Source: Dryas octopetala (lineage: Eukaryota; Streptophyta; Magnoliopsida; Rosales; Rosaceae). Taken from it: DNA of 64,000 nt. Positions 1 through 11,852 of this stretch are shown in pieces (position 1 is the first letter of the stretch; each line of letters opens with the position of its first letter). Below the pieces are notes generated by a model. That model had not been told where the DNA came from. It did no database searches and saw only the letters and a program-made list of their open reading frames with translations. The stretch is from positions 18,522,910 through 18,586,909 of the forward strand of contig OY992839.1 of NCBI GenBank assembly GCA_963921425.1. Direction: 5' to 3'. Made by a program: the position numbers and the translations under genes.

Positions 1-1205
1 GTTAGTCTTTAAAACTAACATTACCTTTCTCGTGAACACTTGCTACCCAAAAGACCTCTCGGTCTTAGAGAAAAATAAAATTCCCTATAAAATAAATTCT
101 AGAAAAATTCTAAAATTTCTGTAAAGTCTCGAAATAATTCTCTAAAATAAGCTTTTGGTAATTTTTCAAAATATTTTTGAGAATTTGTCCAAGAGTTTAC
201 GAAAATTCTAGAATTTTTTCTAGAATTTATTTAATAGAGGAAAATATATTTTAATTTTTTAGAAATAAATTTGGACTTTCTAATTTTTTTGAAAATTTTT
301 AGAGGAAAAATTGGTAATTTAACCTTATAGAAAATTAGTGCTAGTCAAGACGAGTCCGTAGGAATTTTTCGTGTATTTTTCTGAGTTCGGAGCTATTTTT
401 AATGAATTTTCAAAGTTTATAAAAATAAAAAAATAAAAAAATGCGAAAAAAAAAATAATAAAAAAAAGTGACACGTGGCGCACATCTAGCGCGCCACGTC
501 AGCATTAACGGAATTGTTGACGGAACAAGGTAAAATGGGACATGGATGTAAGTTACAGGTGGTAATCTGAGACAAAAAAACTTTCAGGTGGTAAAGTGGG
601 AATGAGTTACAGTTTTGGGTGGTAAATCGATAATTAAGCCATGAAAAATTGAAAAAGATGAGAGATTTTCTGGGGTCTTGCTGCTCCTACAGAGTGGAAG
701 AACTTGGGAAGAAGAAGAGGAAAAAAAGAAGAGAAGAAAGACGATGGCGAACTCACGTTGCAAGGAAGAACGTGAAAAATAAAAGGATATGTGATTTAAA
801 TTGCAAAAAACAACAAGGGCATTCTTGGTATTTTATAAAATTTCATTAACCATACGCCGGTTCTCTTCCGCTTCCCGTCAAAGAGAATTTCAAAAGCAGC
901 CTATGGACAACTTTTAAAAACTGCTGTCATTGGCCCATTGCTGTGAAAAAAAGCTGGTTTTACTTATCTTACCAAACGGACGATGGCCTAAAAATATTGA
1001 AAATAAGTGATTTTAATCTTAAAAAAGCAATACCAAATGGGGCCTTACTACTGCCATGCTCAGTTATAAGAGTCAAATCCACAATATCGCAATGGGAAAA
1101 GTCTCCTTATGAAATCCACATAATTTTAGAGCCAAAAGGGTTAAATGGGCCAAAGGCATAAGAAAAAGATTCCTATCCACAATAAGAGTTCATGAGATGA
1201 CATAC
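1..1205. other. Non-coding, TE-like sequence beside the serine decarboxylase gene
   Basis: I find no supported gene. Positions 1-450 are AT-rich and resemble the interior of plant LTRs. Positions 470-640 hold a block with a self-complementary ACACGTGGCGC/GCGCCACGT motif followed by repeated 'ggtggtaaa' phrases, which looks like one end of a DNA transposon. If serine decarboxylase is intact, this stretch lies inside one of its introns: the last visible exon ends at 1206 with a normal donor, and no later exon is recognisable here. Confidence 0.35.
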
Positions 1206-2499
1206 AAGTTTGACAAAAGGCATCATAAGTCCAAATAACGCTCCGTCACAGTGAATGTAGAATCGATCTTGGTTGAATCCACATTCTTCGAGGGTTTGTA
1301 TGACAAGATCCAGGTCATCAACAGCTCCTTTGACAGTTGTTCCTGCAATGCAAGCATTGATTCAGTAAATCAACCAACCAAACAGAGGTGCTGTGCATAA
1401 TATGAGTGAATTCAAATTGTGTCAATGTGTGTATCTTAACTCTTTCCCTTACCAATATTAACATTGAGAATGGCTGGCTTATCCTTGTTAGCAAGAAGTT
1501 TAGTTCTAAAATCCTCGCAATCAATCTCACCAGAGATCAGACAATCAACCTTTACACATTCCATTCTATACATTCTTGCTGCTTTAAATATCGAATAATG
1601 CGATTCTCGGGAAGCATACAAAATCCCATCTGGAAATACTTCTCTCCTACAAGAATTGAATCCAATTTTACATGCAACTGTTGATTGTTTAGTTTAGTCA
1701 TGACCAATCTAATCATCATTGTGGTAAAGAATTAAGAACAGAATCATACATACATTACTCAAACACTTGACTTACCCGACTAAAATGCCATGAAGATTGC
1801 CTTCCGTACCACAATTGGTGATGTATCCCCAGTAGTCACTCTTCTCGATCTCCCAGAGACGAGCAAACCAATCCAGAACCCCCACTTCGAACTGTCTCGA
1901 ATGGACTCCGTAGTTGCTCTCGATAAACGGATCACCAAGATTGTTGATGGAGAAATGCTGCAACTGGGACAAAGCTCCATAGTCGAAGTCCAAATTATAA
2001 GGATAACCTGCATTTGCAACCAAAGCAACCCAAGATTCAGATTCATATGTTCTAGCTCAAATTTCAATTCATTTCAATCAAAATCACAAAATCCAATGAC
2101 GACCCAGAAGCAAACTCATCACAACTCGCACAAAATCGAGCGACCCAGTTCCCAATACCTACCCAAATGGTGTTTGGTCCTCTCGATGAGGGTTTTGCGG
2201 TAGCGAGCGAGGACGCTTCCCATGTACGCGTCTTTGTCGCCGGTGAACTCATCATTGGCTTCAGGCTCAGTCACGGCCAGGCACGTGGTGTGCACGTTCC
2301 GGCCAAGCACGATCTCTCGCGATTGACCCTTGTTTGCGGATAACTTCCCCATCAGATCGCCGTTGAAGCTGGTTACGACCGGAGGCAGAGGCTCTGCAAC
2401 CACGGCTGTCGGATCGAAATCCTCCGACAACATGTCGACCATCCCAACAAACCCATTCCCGTGCTCCATGAAATTTGCAAGTTTCAAGTTGTAAACCAA
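1206..2499 (-). CDS. SDC: Serine decarboxylase, 5' four exons (3' half not in window)
   Basis: PLP-dependent group II decarboxylase that converts serine to ethanolamine, feeding phosphatidylethanolamine and choline synthesis. On the minus strand I read four exons: 2499-2163, 2007-1776, 1646-1453 and 1342-1206. All joins have GT donors and AG acceptors, and the reading frame is continuous for exactly 300 codons. Exon 1 has the variable N-terminus and a conserved 'LARYRKTL' block. Exon 2 gives '[13 protein letters not shown]', 'INNLGDPF' and '[12 protein letters not shown]'. Exon 3 gives '[19 protein letters not shown]'. Exon 4 contains HCDGA, whose Asp contacts the PLP ring nitrogen. The family is about 480 residues long, so roughly 180 residues, including the PLP-binding Lys, are missing. 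They either lie left of position 1 or are lost. The start at 2499 is the first ATG; an in-frame ATG ten codons later is also possible. The upstream flank is GA-rich. Confidence 0.85.
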
Positions 2500-2559
2500 A
2501 ACAAAAAATCCAACCTTGAAACTTCACAGAGAGGGAAAGAAGAGAAAGAAAGTTGGAAA

Positions 2560-2744
2560 GGGCAAGAAATGGGAGGTGAGCCCAGGGTGTTAAATTTCGA
2601 ATCGAGGGAGAAAGAGGGGCGGCGGTAGGGCGGCGGCAGGGGGAGATCGAGGGAGAGAGAGGCGACGGAAGGGGAGATCGAGGGAGAGAGGCGACGACAG
2701 AGGGCGACGGGGCGACGGGGCGACGGCAGAGGGGCGACGGGGCG

Positions 2745-2806
<62 letters not shown>

Positions 2807-3000
2807 AAGAAGAAATGAAGAAAACAGAGGGGTGTGTTGCTGGAGCAGTGGAGCCTCGGGGGAAAAGAAAGGAAAGGGAAAAGAAGGAAAGAAAAAGAAG
2901 AAAAAAAAAAAGAAAAAAAAAAAAAAAAAAAAGGAAGAAAAAAAAAAAAAAAAAAAAAAAAAAAGGAAAATAAAATTAAAAAGAGAAAAAAATTAAAAGG
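2560..3000. repeat. GA-rich region, (AG)n microsatellite and A/G-rich tract
   Basis: Directly upstream of serine decarboxylase. It contains imperfect 'ggcgacgg' and 'gggagatcgagggagaga' repeats, an uninterrupted AG run at about 2752-2801, and an almost pure A/G tract at 2860-2995. The lysine-rich open frame across this tract is composition only. GA/CT runs are common near plant transcription starts, so part of this may be promoter or 5' UTR of the minus-strand gene. Confidence 0.75.
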
Positions 3001-3089
3001 TTTAGGGTTGATTGGGTTTGAGGCCTTTGGGTTAATTGTGAAGAAAAAAAATAGTTTGGAGTTTCGTTTAGTTGTTTTTAAACCCTAAG

Positions 3090-4786
3090 CTAATAAACTA
3101 TAATATATTTTTATATAAAAAATAATTTAAAGTACCCTAAAGGGCTTAAACTCTAGTATCATATATCATATTCTAAACAATATAGAATATAGATTATAAA
3201 ATATATAGGGTTTAGTGTATATATTATAGAGTATAGATAATATACTAATTTTATTTTATACTAATTTTATTTAACAGTATTTGTCTCCAGCGTGTATTAT
3301 ATTTATCTTATATTACATGAAACCTATTATATAATTTGGTTTCTTCAATATTTTTTATCAATTTAGTAGATAATATGATAAATAAGCATACGGTAAAGTT
3401 TCATTCAAAATTTCTGTATTTTGATATCAATTTCCATCATTTCCGTCAAATTTTTATCGAAATTTAAAAATCTTCGAAATTTCCGTCGAAATTTCCATCA
3501 AAATTTCCATCAAAATTTTCTCGAAACCCGAAATTTTATTCCTTGGGTGAGCCTTGTTTTTATTTAGAATCTTTTATTTATAACTTATAAGCTCATTTTC
3601 TCTTAAATATTAATATATTATTGAGTTTTAGATTCCTTTCATAAATCGAAGCAAATTTTGCCACCTAATCTAATAATGAGTCAAAGATTCAAAATAACAA
3701 CAGGTAATGCTAATTATTATCTCAATTTTTTATATTGCTACTAATTTGATAATATTTCATCTGTGGACCACTACTGCATTCATAAAATTTGTCCAAAAAA
3801 TGTCATATTGTCTTAAACATTTTCCTTATTCAGATTTAGGCTTATTCTCCACAATTTGATTAACAAAATTCATATTATTAAAATATCACCGAATCAATAA
3901 TTAATTTGTTTTAATAGTATCAATAATTAGTTGGTTTGTTTATTTAGAAGTGTTCTTAACTCAAATTTTAATGAATTTTAAAAGTTCAATAAAATTTAAG
4001 TGCTCTCAATTAGAATTTTAATGCAATTCATAAAAATCTAGATATACCCAACTGAGATTTTTATAAATTCTTTAGAAATTTAAGTGTCTTTAAGAACTTA
4101 TAGATTTTATTAAGTAGTAAATTTTGGTGGATTTGGATGGTGAATTTTGTTCACATAACAAAAGCCATAAGAATTTCAACCATTTCTCCTTAGATTTTAA
4201 TGGATTCTATAAAAATTAATAAGAATCCATAAAATCTATAAAATTTTCTCGCTCTTTTAAAATTCTAGTTAGTGGTAGTATTTTTATAGTTTATGTAAGA
4301 GTTCACTCTATACTTTATTCATGTGAAATAAAAAATTAACATATCATATGTCACATTAATGATTAATTTTTAAATTATTAATGAATGTTACATATTTTCA
4401 TGGTAAAAAAACAAAATGAATGTTACATATATTATGACATGATAGCTTCTTATTTTGTTACAAATAAGTCGGTGCTTATTTTGTACGACATACAATATAT
4501 CCAATTCTAAAAATTTGTACTCGAAGAAAAAAAAAAAAAAAAAAAAAAAACTACTAACATTTAAAGGTCAGCAAAACATAAGAATATCATGTGATGACTT
4601 CGTTACGGTTACTCCAATAAGTAAACAAAGTTAATTTAAAGAATTTAATAAAATACTTAATTTAAAGAGTCTGTATATAAATAATTAAATGAGATTATAA
4701 CATCAATCAATATTTTAACATTAGAATAATATCTACTTTTGTCGGTATTTTTCATACTCATCCAGCCCGACAATGGCATAAGACTA
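3090..4786. other. AT-rich intergenic DNA with degenerate repeats
   Basis: No gene seen. Around 3400-3540 there is a degenerate run of 'gaaatttcc(g/a)tc' units. Positions 3950-4260 form an imperfect inverted repeat of 'aaaatctataaaattt'-like words, resembling an old MITE; a similar block lies in a carbonic anhydrase intron near 59140-59370. A run of A occurs at about 4526-4550. Confidence 0.4.
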
Positions 4787-5260
4787 TAAGGACACGTTTG
4801 GTGCGCGTGATTGGATTGGAAAGGATAGTCATCCTTGTATTGCATTGGAAAGCATTGGACTGGAAAAGATAAATCTAATCCAATGTCATGTTTGGTTGTG
4901 CACAAAACAAAACTAAAAGGCAAGATTTGCTAAATAATGCTATTTTAGTCTTGTTTTTAAAAAAGGTAACCATTTTTTTTTTTTTCACATTTTGAATAAT
5001 AAAATTTAACAAAATAATAATATATGAAATAAAATAACAACTTTTTTTTTTCAACTTCAAAGGAAATGATTTTTTTCAATACAAGTAAAATAATAATGTA
5101 CCAAAATTAATATCTATCAAATATAGTAAATCAAAAACTACTCAAATATTCAACTCATTAGTCATGCAATGAGTTTAGCCACCATACCAAAATAATAGTA
5201 CCAAAATTAGTATTCACCAATCTAGTCATTCAAATACTACTCAAATATACAACTCATTCT

Positions 5261-6392
5261 TTATGAGATGAGTTGCAATACGTACTCCATTTTATCTTCT
5301 ACAGTATCGAAAGCAAGAAAAAGATCAACTGTAGATGCATCAGAATCAGCCACAAGCACTTTTAAAGCTTTAATTCGATTTGTAGTAGAAAGCCCCAACC
5401 TTAGTAGCTCAGCTTGCACCTCATCTTTTTTAGCCCGAGTCTCCTCCTATTTATCCTTTTTGTCATCTTTGAATTGCATTGATTGGATTAGGAGGCGTAT
5501 TTGCTCATTTGATGTCTGCATAACTTCCTTGAATGATTCAGCAAACTTGTCTAACCCAGCAGATAAAACCTCATCTTGTCTTTTCTTTTTCCTTTGTGTG
5601 GAATGAGATTTAGTAGCCGATACTTCACCAGCCTCTATATTAGTTTGATTATGGTTGACCTCCTCAAGAATGTCAGCTGGTGCAAGAGAGCTTCCAGTTG
5701 CACGGTCTGTTCCAAATATATGTACGAGTCTCTCATAATATGGACAAGGTTTGCCTCTATAGGTTTCTGCTTCCTTGTTATGCTACATGTCAAACAAACA
5801 GAATCATCAACAAATGAAATATGGGGAACAACCAATCAAATAAGCAAGACATGAATGGCAAGATAATAGATCAACATCAACTGCAACATTAAATTTAAGT
5901 CAAGAAACCAATCTGCATGCTACAATTCCAAAAAAAAATAAAAAATGCATGACCATAATAGATACGACCAACCCCTCAGTTCTAGTTGCTAGTTGCTTCT
6001 AAATAAGTACCATACCTGAACATAGGTATTCCATGCCTAATCACTATCAACTTCCACACATTTCTTTACATCATTCCATGCAAACCCACTCTTCTGGAGC
6101 ATATCATATACTAGACTGTACTGCTTTTTTAAAGCTTTGATTCTTGAGTCAACATGTGGATTAGCTTTCAGTCATGATCTTGGAAACTTTTGAAGTAAAG
6201 CATTTTCTATTAAAGAATTGGTACCAGGTTTGAATTGACCATTATCACGAGACTGGCCTTTTGCAACTAGATCTTCAAGAATGTCTACAAGTGCATCCTC
6301 ATTTCTTGACCATCCTCATTTCTTGACCATACACGTCGACTCCCTTTTTTACTAGTAGCCCCACTAACTTGACTAGTATTACTAGTATCCAT
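5261..6392 (-). pseudogene. Myb/SANT-like domain protein of the Harbinger-like element, broken
   Basis: Two exons are readable on the minus strand, 6392-6016 and 5782-5261, with a GT donor and a TAG acceptor. Exon 1 has the Myb/SANT-like pattern: a 'VWSRNED' start, then 'GQFKPGTNSLIE', 'LKANPHVDSRIKALKKQY' and 'GFAWND'. Exon 2 continues with 'YYERLVHIFGTDRATG' and a charged helical tail ending 'EYVLQLIS'. Damage includes a 17-bp tandem duplication near 6303-6337 that shifts the frame within the first domain helix, and at least three in-frame stops (after 'FPRS', before 'AWNTYVQ', and after 'KDDKKDK'). The family is annotated in plants as Myb/SANT-like or L10-interacting MYB proteins, many of transposon origin. 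This copy is unlikely to make protein. Confidence 0.7.
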
Positions 6393-6783
6393 TCCTAAAA
6401 TAAGATAGACACTAAACTGAATTAATGATTCTATTCATTAATACTTAAAAAACATATGCAACAACTGTACAGCATATAATATGAGCTAAGAAGAAATTTA
6501 AAAATTGGTTGTTGTTGACTCAACATATGGCAGTAGTTTGAGCAATACTTGTGCATGTTGAAACAGAAGTAAAGGAAATAAGAGTTGTCATATTAGTTTA
6601 TATATATATAATTGCTATATTAGTAAAAATGCTGATATTTGTACACTAAAATTAAGCTCCTAGAGTTTAACTAAAACCCAATAGACATTACATCAAACCA
6701 AACTACCAACTTATATAATACATATCAGTTGATGCCTTCCAAGTACAATATATTATATAAGGAGGACATCAAATTGAACACTA

Positions 6784-7461
6784 TGTAGTGAATTAACACC
6801 CCTGTGATCTTGTCCTTGATGTATTCTAGAGTTAAAACAGATATAGCAAACAACACACAATATGGCAGCAAAAGTAAACACAAAGAACACCAAGATTTGT
6901 TATCGAGGTTCGGCTAACTTTGCCTACGTCCCCGTGTGATCCTTAGAGAATCACAGCTGCACTATGTATAGAATAAGAGTACAAGAACTTATTGAAACCC
7001 TAGACTACCCAACTCGCAGCCGCTCTCTTCTCTCTTGCACAAATAGCTCTCTTGTGTTTTTCCCTCTTGAAAAACCCTTCCCTTGAAGTCACTCACCCTT
7101 GAGTCTCTAACCCGAGTCTCCCTTTGAGTTTCTTCCCTAGAAGTCTCTAGCTATATATCTTTTTTTTATGAGACTTGCAGCAGCCTATTTATAGAGCATA
7201 GACTTACCACTTACAATATGGATTCCTAATCCTAATAGAATTAGGTAATCTACCTATTAGCTAATTCTATTCCCTTGTACACAAGGAAAACCCTTTAGAA
7301 CTCCTTCCCACACTAGGAAAGTCTTGTGCAAGTCCTATTTGTCTTCCAAAATCGTACCCCACTAGGAAAACAACAAACTACCCCACTGCCCAGTCTCCCT
7401 ACTGCTCTTGGCCAGAACTGTAGCTTCCTCCAGAAATTTCCGACGAGACAAAACCACAACA
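6784..7461 (-). repeat. Left LTR (3' LTR) of the young copia element
   Basis: Runs from TGTAGTGAATTAACAC to AAAACCACAACA and is 678 bp long. It matches the right LTR with one visible substitution (C at 7178, T at 9980). On the element's minus strand it is the downstream LTR, bounded inside by the polypurine tract. Confidence 0.93.
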
Positions 7462-7627
7462 ATCTCCACCTTGGCGAGTCGGAACCAAAGCCATGAATGT
7501 TGTACCTTCGAGATATTCTCTAGTCTTGAAGTAACCTCGAACAAACCTCCAAGAACCCCTTCACATTGGCAAAAAAAACCTATTGCCTCAATGCACCTTA
7601 AGTGAGAAGGTGCTCCACCTTAATCAA

Positions 7628-9556
7628 CTAACTTTGAAGATTGAGCAAGCTCAACCCGAGCTTGTACCTTCGAATCTTAATTGCAGCCTCAAGATTCTCT
7701 TCGCCTTTTGTTCCATAAACCCATTCATAGCCAACGTTCTCCTTGGATTTAGGAACTAACTTCCAACTGAAGTTCCTTTGTAGAGACAACCTAGCACACC
7801 TCCGACGTTCCCATTCCTTGCTCTCACAAGCCCCCTTGAATGTAGCCGGATTTCCCTTACTAACACCATAGTAACCTCTGTCATTTTCCCACCAAAACTT
7901 ATGAGTTAGCTTGATGGTACTTTTGGGCTTGGACTGCCTTGTGCTCTTTTTCTCCACCTGTTCTTGAACCTTTGTTGATTGTTGTTGCTGCCCAAACTCT
8001 TCAACCCTTGTGTTATGCTCCACCAGCTCAGAGTTGGCCTTCTCTTGAACTGGATTTACCTTCATAACCACCTTGATTGCCTTTATGGTTGCATCTTCCT
8101 TAACAACAATCAAACCTTCCTCATCTTTATTGACTTCCCTTGCTGCATCCTTGAAGTAAATCTTTGATGAATAACTAACCAAGCAACAATCATGATTTGT
8201 TGCTTCTTCTTCCTTAGCCATAACACTTATTTGATGAGACTCTTCCTTTGTGAGATGATGTCCTTGCTCTCCCTTGTTACAATGCTCCATGAGCTCAACA
8301 TCCAAGCTCTCTTTGGTAGACGCAGCTGCTCCACCTATCACTGTAACCCCGGAAAGCTTGTAGAGATTATTAGATTGCACAACTCCCTTTAGGATCACAC
8401 TTGATCCTTTTAAGACTTGGAGCTTCCCTGCTCTAGACTTGAATGCATACCCATTCTTCCCTAGAGTTCCAAGAGAGATAAGATTTCTCTTCAATGTAGG
8501 AATATATCGCACATTCCCAAGCAACCTAACAATTCCATCTTGCATCTTCACCTTGACTGTGCCAATGCCATGAACCTTGCACACAGAGTTATCTCCCAAC
8601 AAAACTTTGCCCTCACTAGATTCCTCATATGTATGAAACCACTCCTTGTTTGCACACATATGAAAACTACATCCGGAGTCCAAATACCAAGCATGTGGAG
8701 TAGAATTACCTGAAGATACCACCAAAAGCTCCCCATCGTCGACCACGACGTTACTTGAGTTTTCAGCCCTTTTCTTCTTCTTCTCCAGCCATATCTGGCA
8801 ATCCCTTTTCCAGTGGTCTAGTGAACCGCACTCGAAGCAACCACCTTCTTCATCGGAATCATTGGACTTCCCCTTTTTGCTAGATCTGCCCCTCCTTTCC
8901 TTCCATCGACTCTTCTCTTTGCCCTTAGCGTAAAGGCCTTGTGATGACTGAGTGCCTTCAGTTAAATCATCTAACTTTGCATATGACTGGAGCGCTTGCA
9001 CCACGTCATCAAGCTTTAGAGTCTCCTTTCCGAACATCAAAGTTGTTCGGAAGTGCTTGAAAGAAGATGGCAGGGATCTCAGCAAGATGATAGCCTTATC
9101 ATCATCCTTGTAAACTTCTTCGACCTTGTCGAGATTAGCTATGCAATGCTGAAATTTGCATACATGATCCGCTACATCTCCACCTTCTTCTAGTCGAAGT
9201 CCGAAGAGTTCATCCTTCAAGAAGAGTTTATTGGACACTGTCTTGCCCATATAAACACTCTCTAACTTGTCTCATGCTTCTTTTGCTGTCATCGCCTCTG
9301 TGATGTGAGACCTCACGGATCTTGTGAGGTGGATCTCTATTGAACTCTTGGCCTTCTTGAGAACCTTGTTCCATGTTCCTTCTGACGTGGTTGTCGGCTT
9401 CTCACCAAGAAGTGCATCATCCAGATCCTGCTGCACCAGCACGTTCTTCATCATCCGTTGCCAATCTGTGAAATCATCCTTGCCATCATATGGCTTCAAA
9501 GCATGCCTTAAATCTCCTAAGTCCATGCTTCGACCTCCTCTAGACATCGCGGACAC
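7628..9556 (-). pseudogene. Copia Gag-protease ORF with one in-frame stop and an RT-start remnant
   Basis: The reading frame begins at 9556 and is interrupted once, by TGA at 9274-9272. The same frame resumes immediately and is open for 540 codons from the ATG at 9250 to 7628. The first 94 codons are the Gag N-terminus ('LKPYDGKDDFTDWQ'). The second part continues Gag (UBN2 type, about residues 1-100), then a CX2CX4HX4C zinc knuckle (C138-C151), an aspartic protease with 'WYLDSG' (D191, S192, G193) and a GAG-pre-integrase start ('NLISLGTLGKNGYAF'). A charged linker follows, then a remnant matching the start of RT ('SWKLVPKSKENVGYEWVYGT', about residues 480-500). No HHCC integrase, YVDD or RNase H is present. 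The single stop falls where copia Gag proteins usually carry Trp. The long open frame despite missing pol suggests recent descent from a mobile source. Confidence 0.85.
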
Positions 9557-9571
9557 CTATTAGCCAACCTT

Positions 9572-9583
9572 GCTCTGATACCA
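9572..9583 (-). other. Primer-binding site (initiator tRNA-Met)
   Basis: On the minus strand TGGTATCAGAGC lies two bases inside the 5' LTR. It is complementary to the 3' end of plant initiator tRNA-Met, the usual primer of Ty1/copia elements. It fixes the element's orientation. Confidence 0.92.
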
Positions 9584-9585
9584 AT

Positions 9586-10263
9586 TGTAGTGAATTAACA
9601 CCCCTGTGATCTTGTCCTTGATGTATTCTAGAGTTAAAACAGATATAGCAAACAACACACAATATGGCAGCAAAAGTAAACACAAAGAACACCAAGATTT
9701 GTTATCGAGGTTCGGCTAACTTTGCCTACGTCCCCGTGTGATCCTTAGAGAATCACAGCTGCACTATGTATAGAATAAGAGTACAAGAACTTATTGAAAC
9801 CCTAGACTACCCAACTCGCAGCCGCTCTCTTCTCTCTTGCACAAATAGCTCTCTTGTGTTTTTCCCTCTTGAAAAACCCTTCCCTTGAAGTCACTCACCC
9901 TTGAGTCTCTAACCCGAGTCTCCCTTTGAGTTTCTTCCCTAGAAGTCTCTAGCTATATATCTTTTTTTTATGAGACTTGTAGCAGCCTATTTATAGAGCA
10001 TAGACTTACCACTTACAATATGGATTCCTAATCCTAATAGAATTAGGTAATCTACCTATTAGCTAATTCTATTCCCTTGTACACAAGGAAAACCCTTTAG
10101 AACTCCTTCCCACACTAGGAAAGTCTTGTGCAAGTCCTATTTGTCTTCCAAAATCGTACCCCACTAGGAAAACAACAAACTACCCCACTGCCCAGTCTCC
10201 CTACTGCTCTTGGCCAGAACTGTAGCTTCCTCCAGAAATTTCCGACGAGACAAAACCACAACA
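9586..10263 (-). repeat. Right LTR (5' LTR) of the young copia element
   Basis: 678 bp, nearly identical to 6784-7461. It should contain the element's minus-strand promoter. The flanking CACTA at 10264-10268 completes the target duplication. Confidence 0.93.
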
Positions 10264-11852
10264 CACTATGCATTCAGTCAAACACATAAATAAAAAGATA
10301 TTATTACATCTTCTACAAAGAGGTATAGCATGAACAACATCAAGTGCAGCTTCCAACTTCAGGCCCACATATACTGGAAATTTCCCAAATGCATATCAAA
10401 CATTGATGTTCCAGGCAGATATTACACATTCACAAATGTAAAAACAGAGTAGACACACACCATATAGTATTACATTTACCAAAGAACTTCTAAAGGTACA
10501 TTTTTACAACGTAGATCTTAAACTTCAGTTGTAACCAAAAAGTTTGAAACACTTGACATCCAACATATCAATAAATGTATGTTTGTTTGTGAGAAAATAT
10601 GGGTCAGATTATATTCAATGAGAATAAGTAAAATAATGATATGCATTTTTTTATATTATAAAAAAAAAAAGTGCTAATAACAGCCAAAGCAACCACAAAA
10701 GCTCAACAAGGATTAAGAAGAAAAACAACACCAAAGTGAAAGATGGAAGGTTCCAAGTGTTACAAAGTTTACCAAACTGCTCTAATTACTAATCTGATCT
10801 TCATCTTTATCACAAGAACTGAAAAGACACCAAGCTACATATATATGTAGCACTTTCATGTATGTAACAAACTATTGTGTTGCTATCCCTATCACTAGTC
10901 ATCATTACCAAACTATTTCATGGTTAACATATGTTGCCAGAACCACACTGGCCATCAAAATTTCATCCCAATTAAACTATAGTTAGCTAGACACGTATTG
11001 CCCATACACATTCAAATATGCATTCAAAGCTGCTAGCCCATACACATTCAAAAATTAATCAAAACCCAAATGATGAAAACCATGATAGTTTTGTCCAAAT
11101 CAACAAAAAATCAGACTAATCTCAAATAAACAAGCCTATATACATGAAAACTTGCATAAAAAAAATACAAATCTCAAGCAAATCAGGTTTATCTCAAGAG
11201 AAAATGCAGAATCCTAGTAACCTGCAACAAAAAAAAATTTCAAACAAACCCATAAATTAAAAACCCAGAACCAAATTAAGTAACAGATTGAGAGAGAGTG
11301 AGCGAGAGACAGAGACATAGATAGATAGTGAGAGAGAGAGAGAGGGGAAAAATGCTCAGAAAAAGGAAAAACCTCAACCTTTTCGTAGCTCACAACCAAA
11401 GCCCCAAATCTGAGAGTGAGAAGATGGATCACATAGCAGCAATGGAATAATAGCTGGTATTAGAGAGAATTAAACAAGATTGAGAGAGTGTGACCAAGAG
11501 ACAGAGACAGAGATAGAGATAGAGAGAGTGAGAAAGAGAGGAGTGAGACCTAAAGATGACATTTGGCGGAGATGACTTGCCGGAGATGACTTTTGCCGGC
11601 GATGAGAGGCCGGAGATGACCACCGTAGTTGGAAATCGAATCGACGAGAGCAAGAGAGGCGAGAGGTTCAGGCACGATTGGAATATTAATCCTTCACATT
11701 TTAATTGGATAAGTTATCCTACAGTATATAACTTAGGCTGAACTAGGTAGGATTAGGCCTTTTCCAATCCAAAGTCATACTTTTAGCAAATATGGTAAAC
11801 AAATAACTTATCCTATTCCAAGCCCATATCCTGCACAACAAACGGGCCCTAA

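Larger units (their letters stand above)
6784..10263 (-). mobile_element. Young Ty1/copia LTR retrotransposon lacking integrase and most of pol
   Basis: A complete insertion with two 678-bp LTRs (6784-7461 and 9586-10263), both starting TG and ending CA. The perfect 5-bp target duplication CACTA lies at 6779-6783 and 10264-10268. Transcription runs on the minus strand: the primer-binding site is at 9572-9583 and the polypurine tract at 7462-7474. The LTRs differ, as far as I can read, at one base (7178 versus 9980), so insertion is recent. The roughly 2.1-kb interior holds gag, a zinc knuckle and a protease, then jumps to a short RT-start remnant. Integrase, the RT core and RNase H are absent, so it would need enzymes in trans. 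It sits inside the Harbinger-like element. Confidence 0.93.
4790..11849 (-). mobile_element. PIF/Harbinger-like DNA transposon, no transposase seen, split by a copia insertion
   Basis: The ends are imperfect terminal inverted repeats: GGACACGTTTGGTG at 4790, and GGGCCCGTTTGTTG read inward from 11849. They are flanked by the 3-bp target duplication TAA at 4787-4789 and 11850-11852, the PIF/Harbinger hallmark. Subterminal 'ggattggaa' words occur at both ends. Removing the copia insertion at 6784-10263 leaves about 3.6 kb. The only coding content I recognise is a broken Myb/SANT-like gene at 5261-6392; I see no DDE transposase in 10264-11849 or elsewhere. Positions 11280-11560 are GA-rich and may be the promoter or 5' part of the element's gene. 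In known PIF/Harbinger elements the Myb-like protein is the partner of the transposase, so this copy looks non-autonomous. Confidence 0.72.

Noticed and set aside
943-1161. 72-codon ORF left of serine decarboxylase
   Set aside because: No similarity to the missing decarboxylase exons, wrong strand, no domain.
2834-3088. 84-codon lysine-rich ORF
   Set aside because: It is the translation of an A/G homopurine tract with no domain or splice context.
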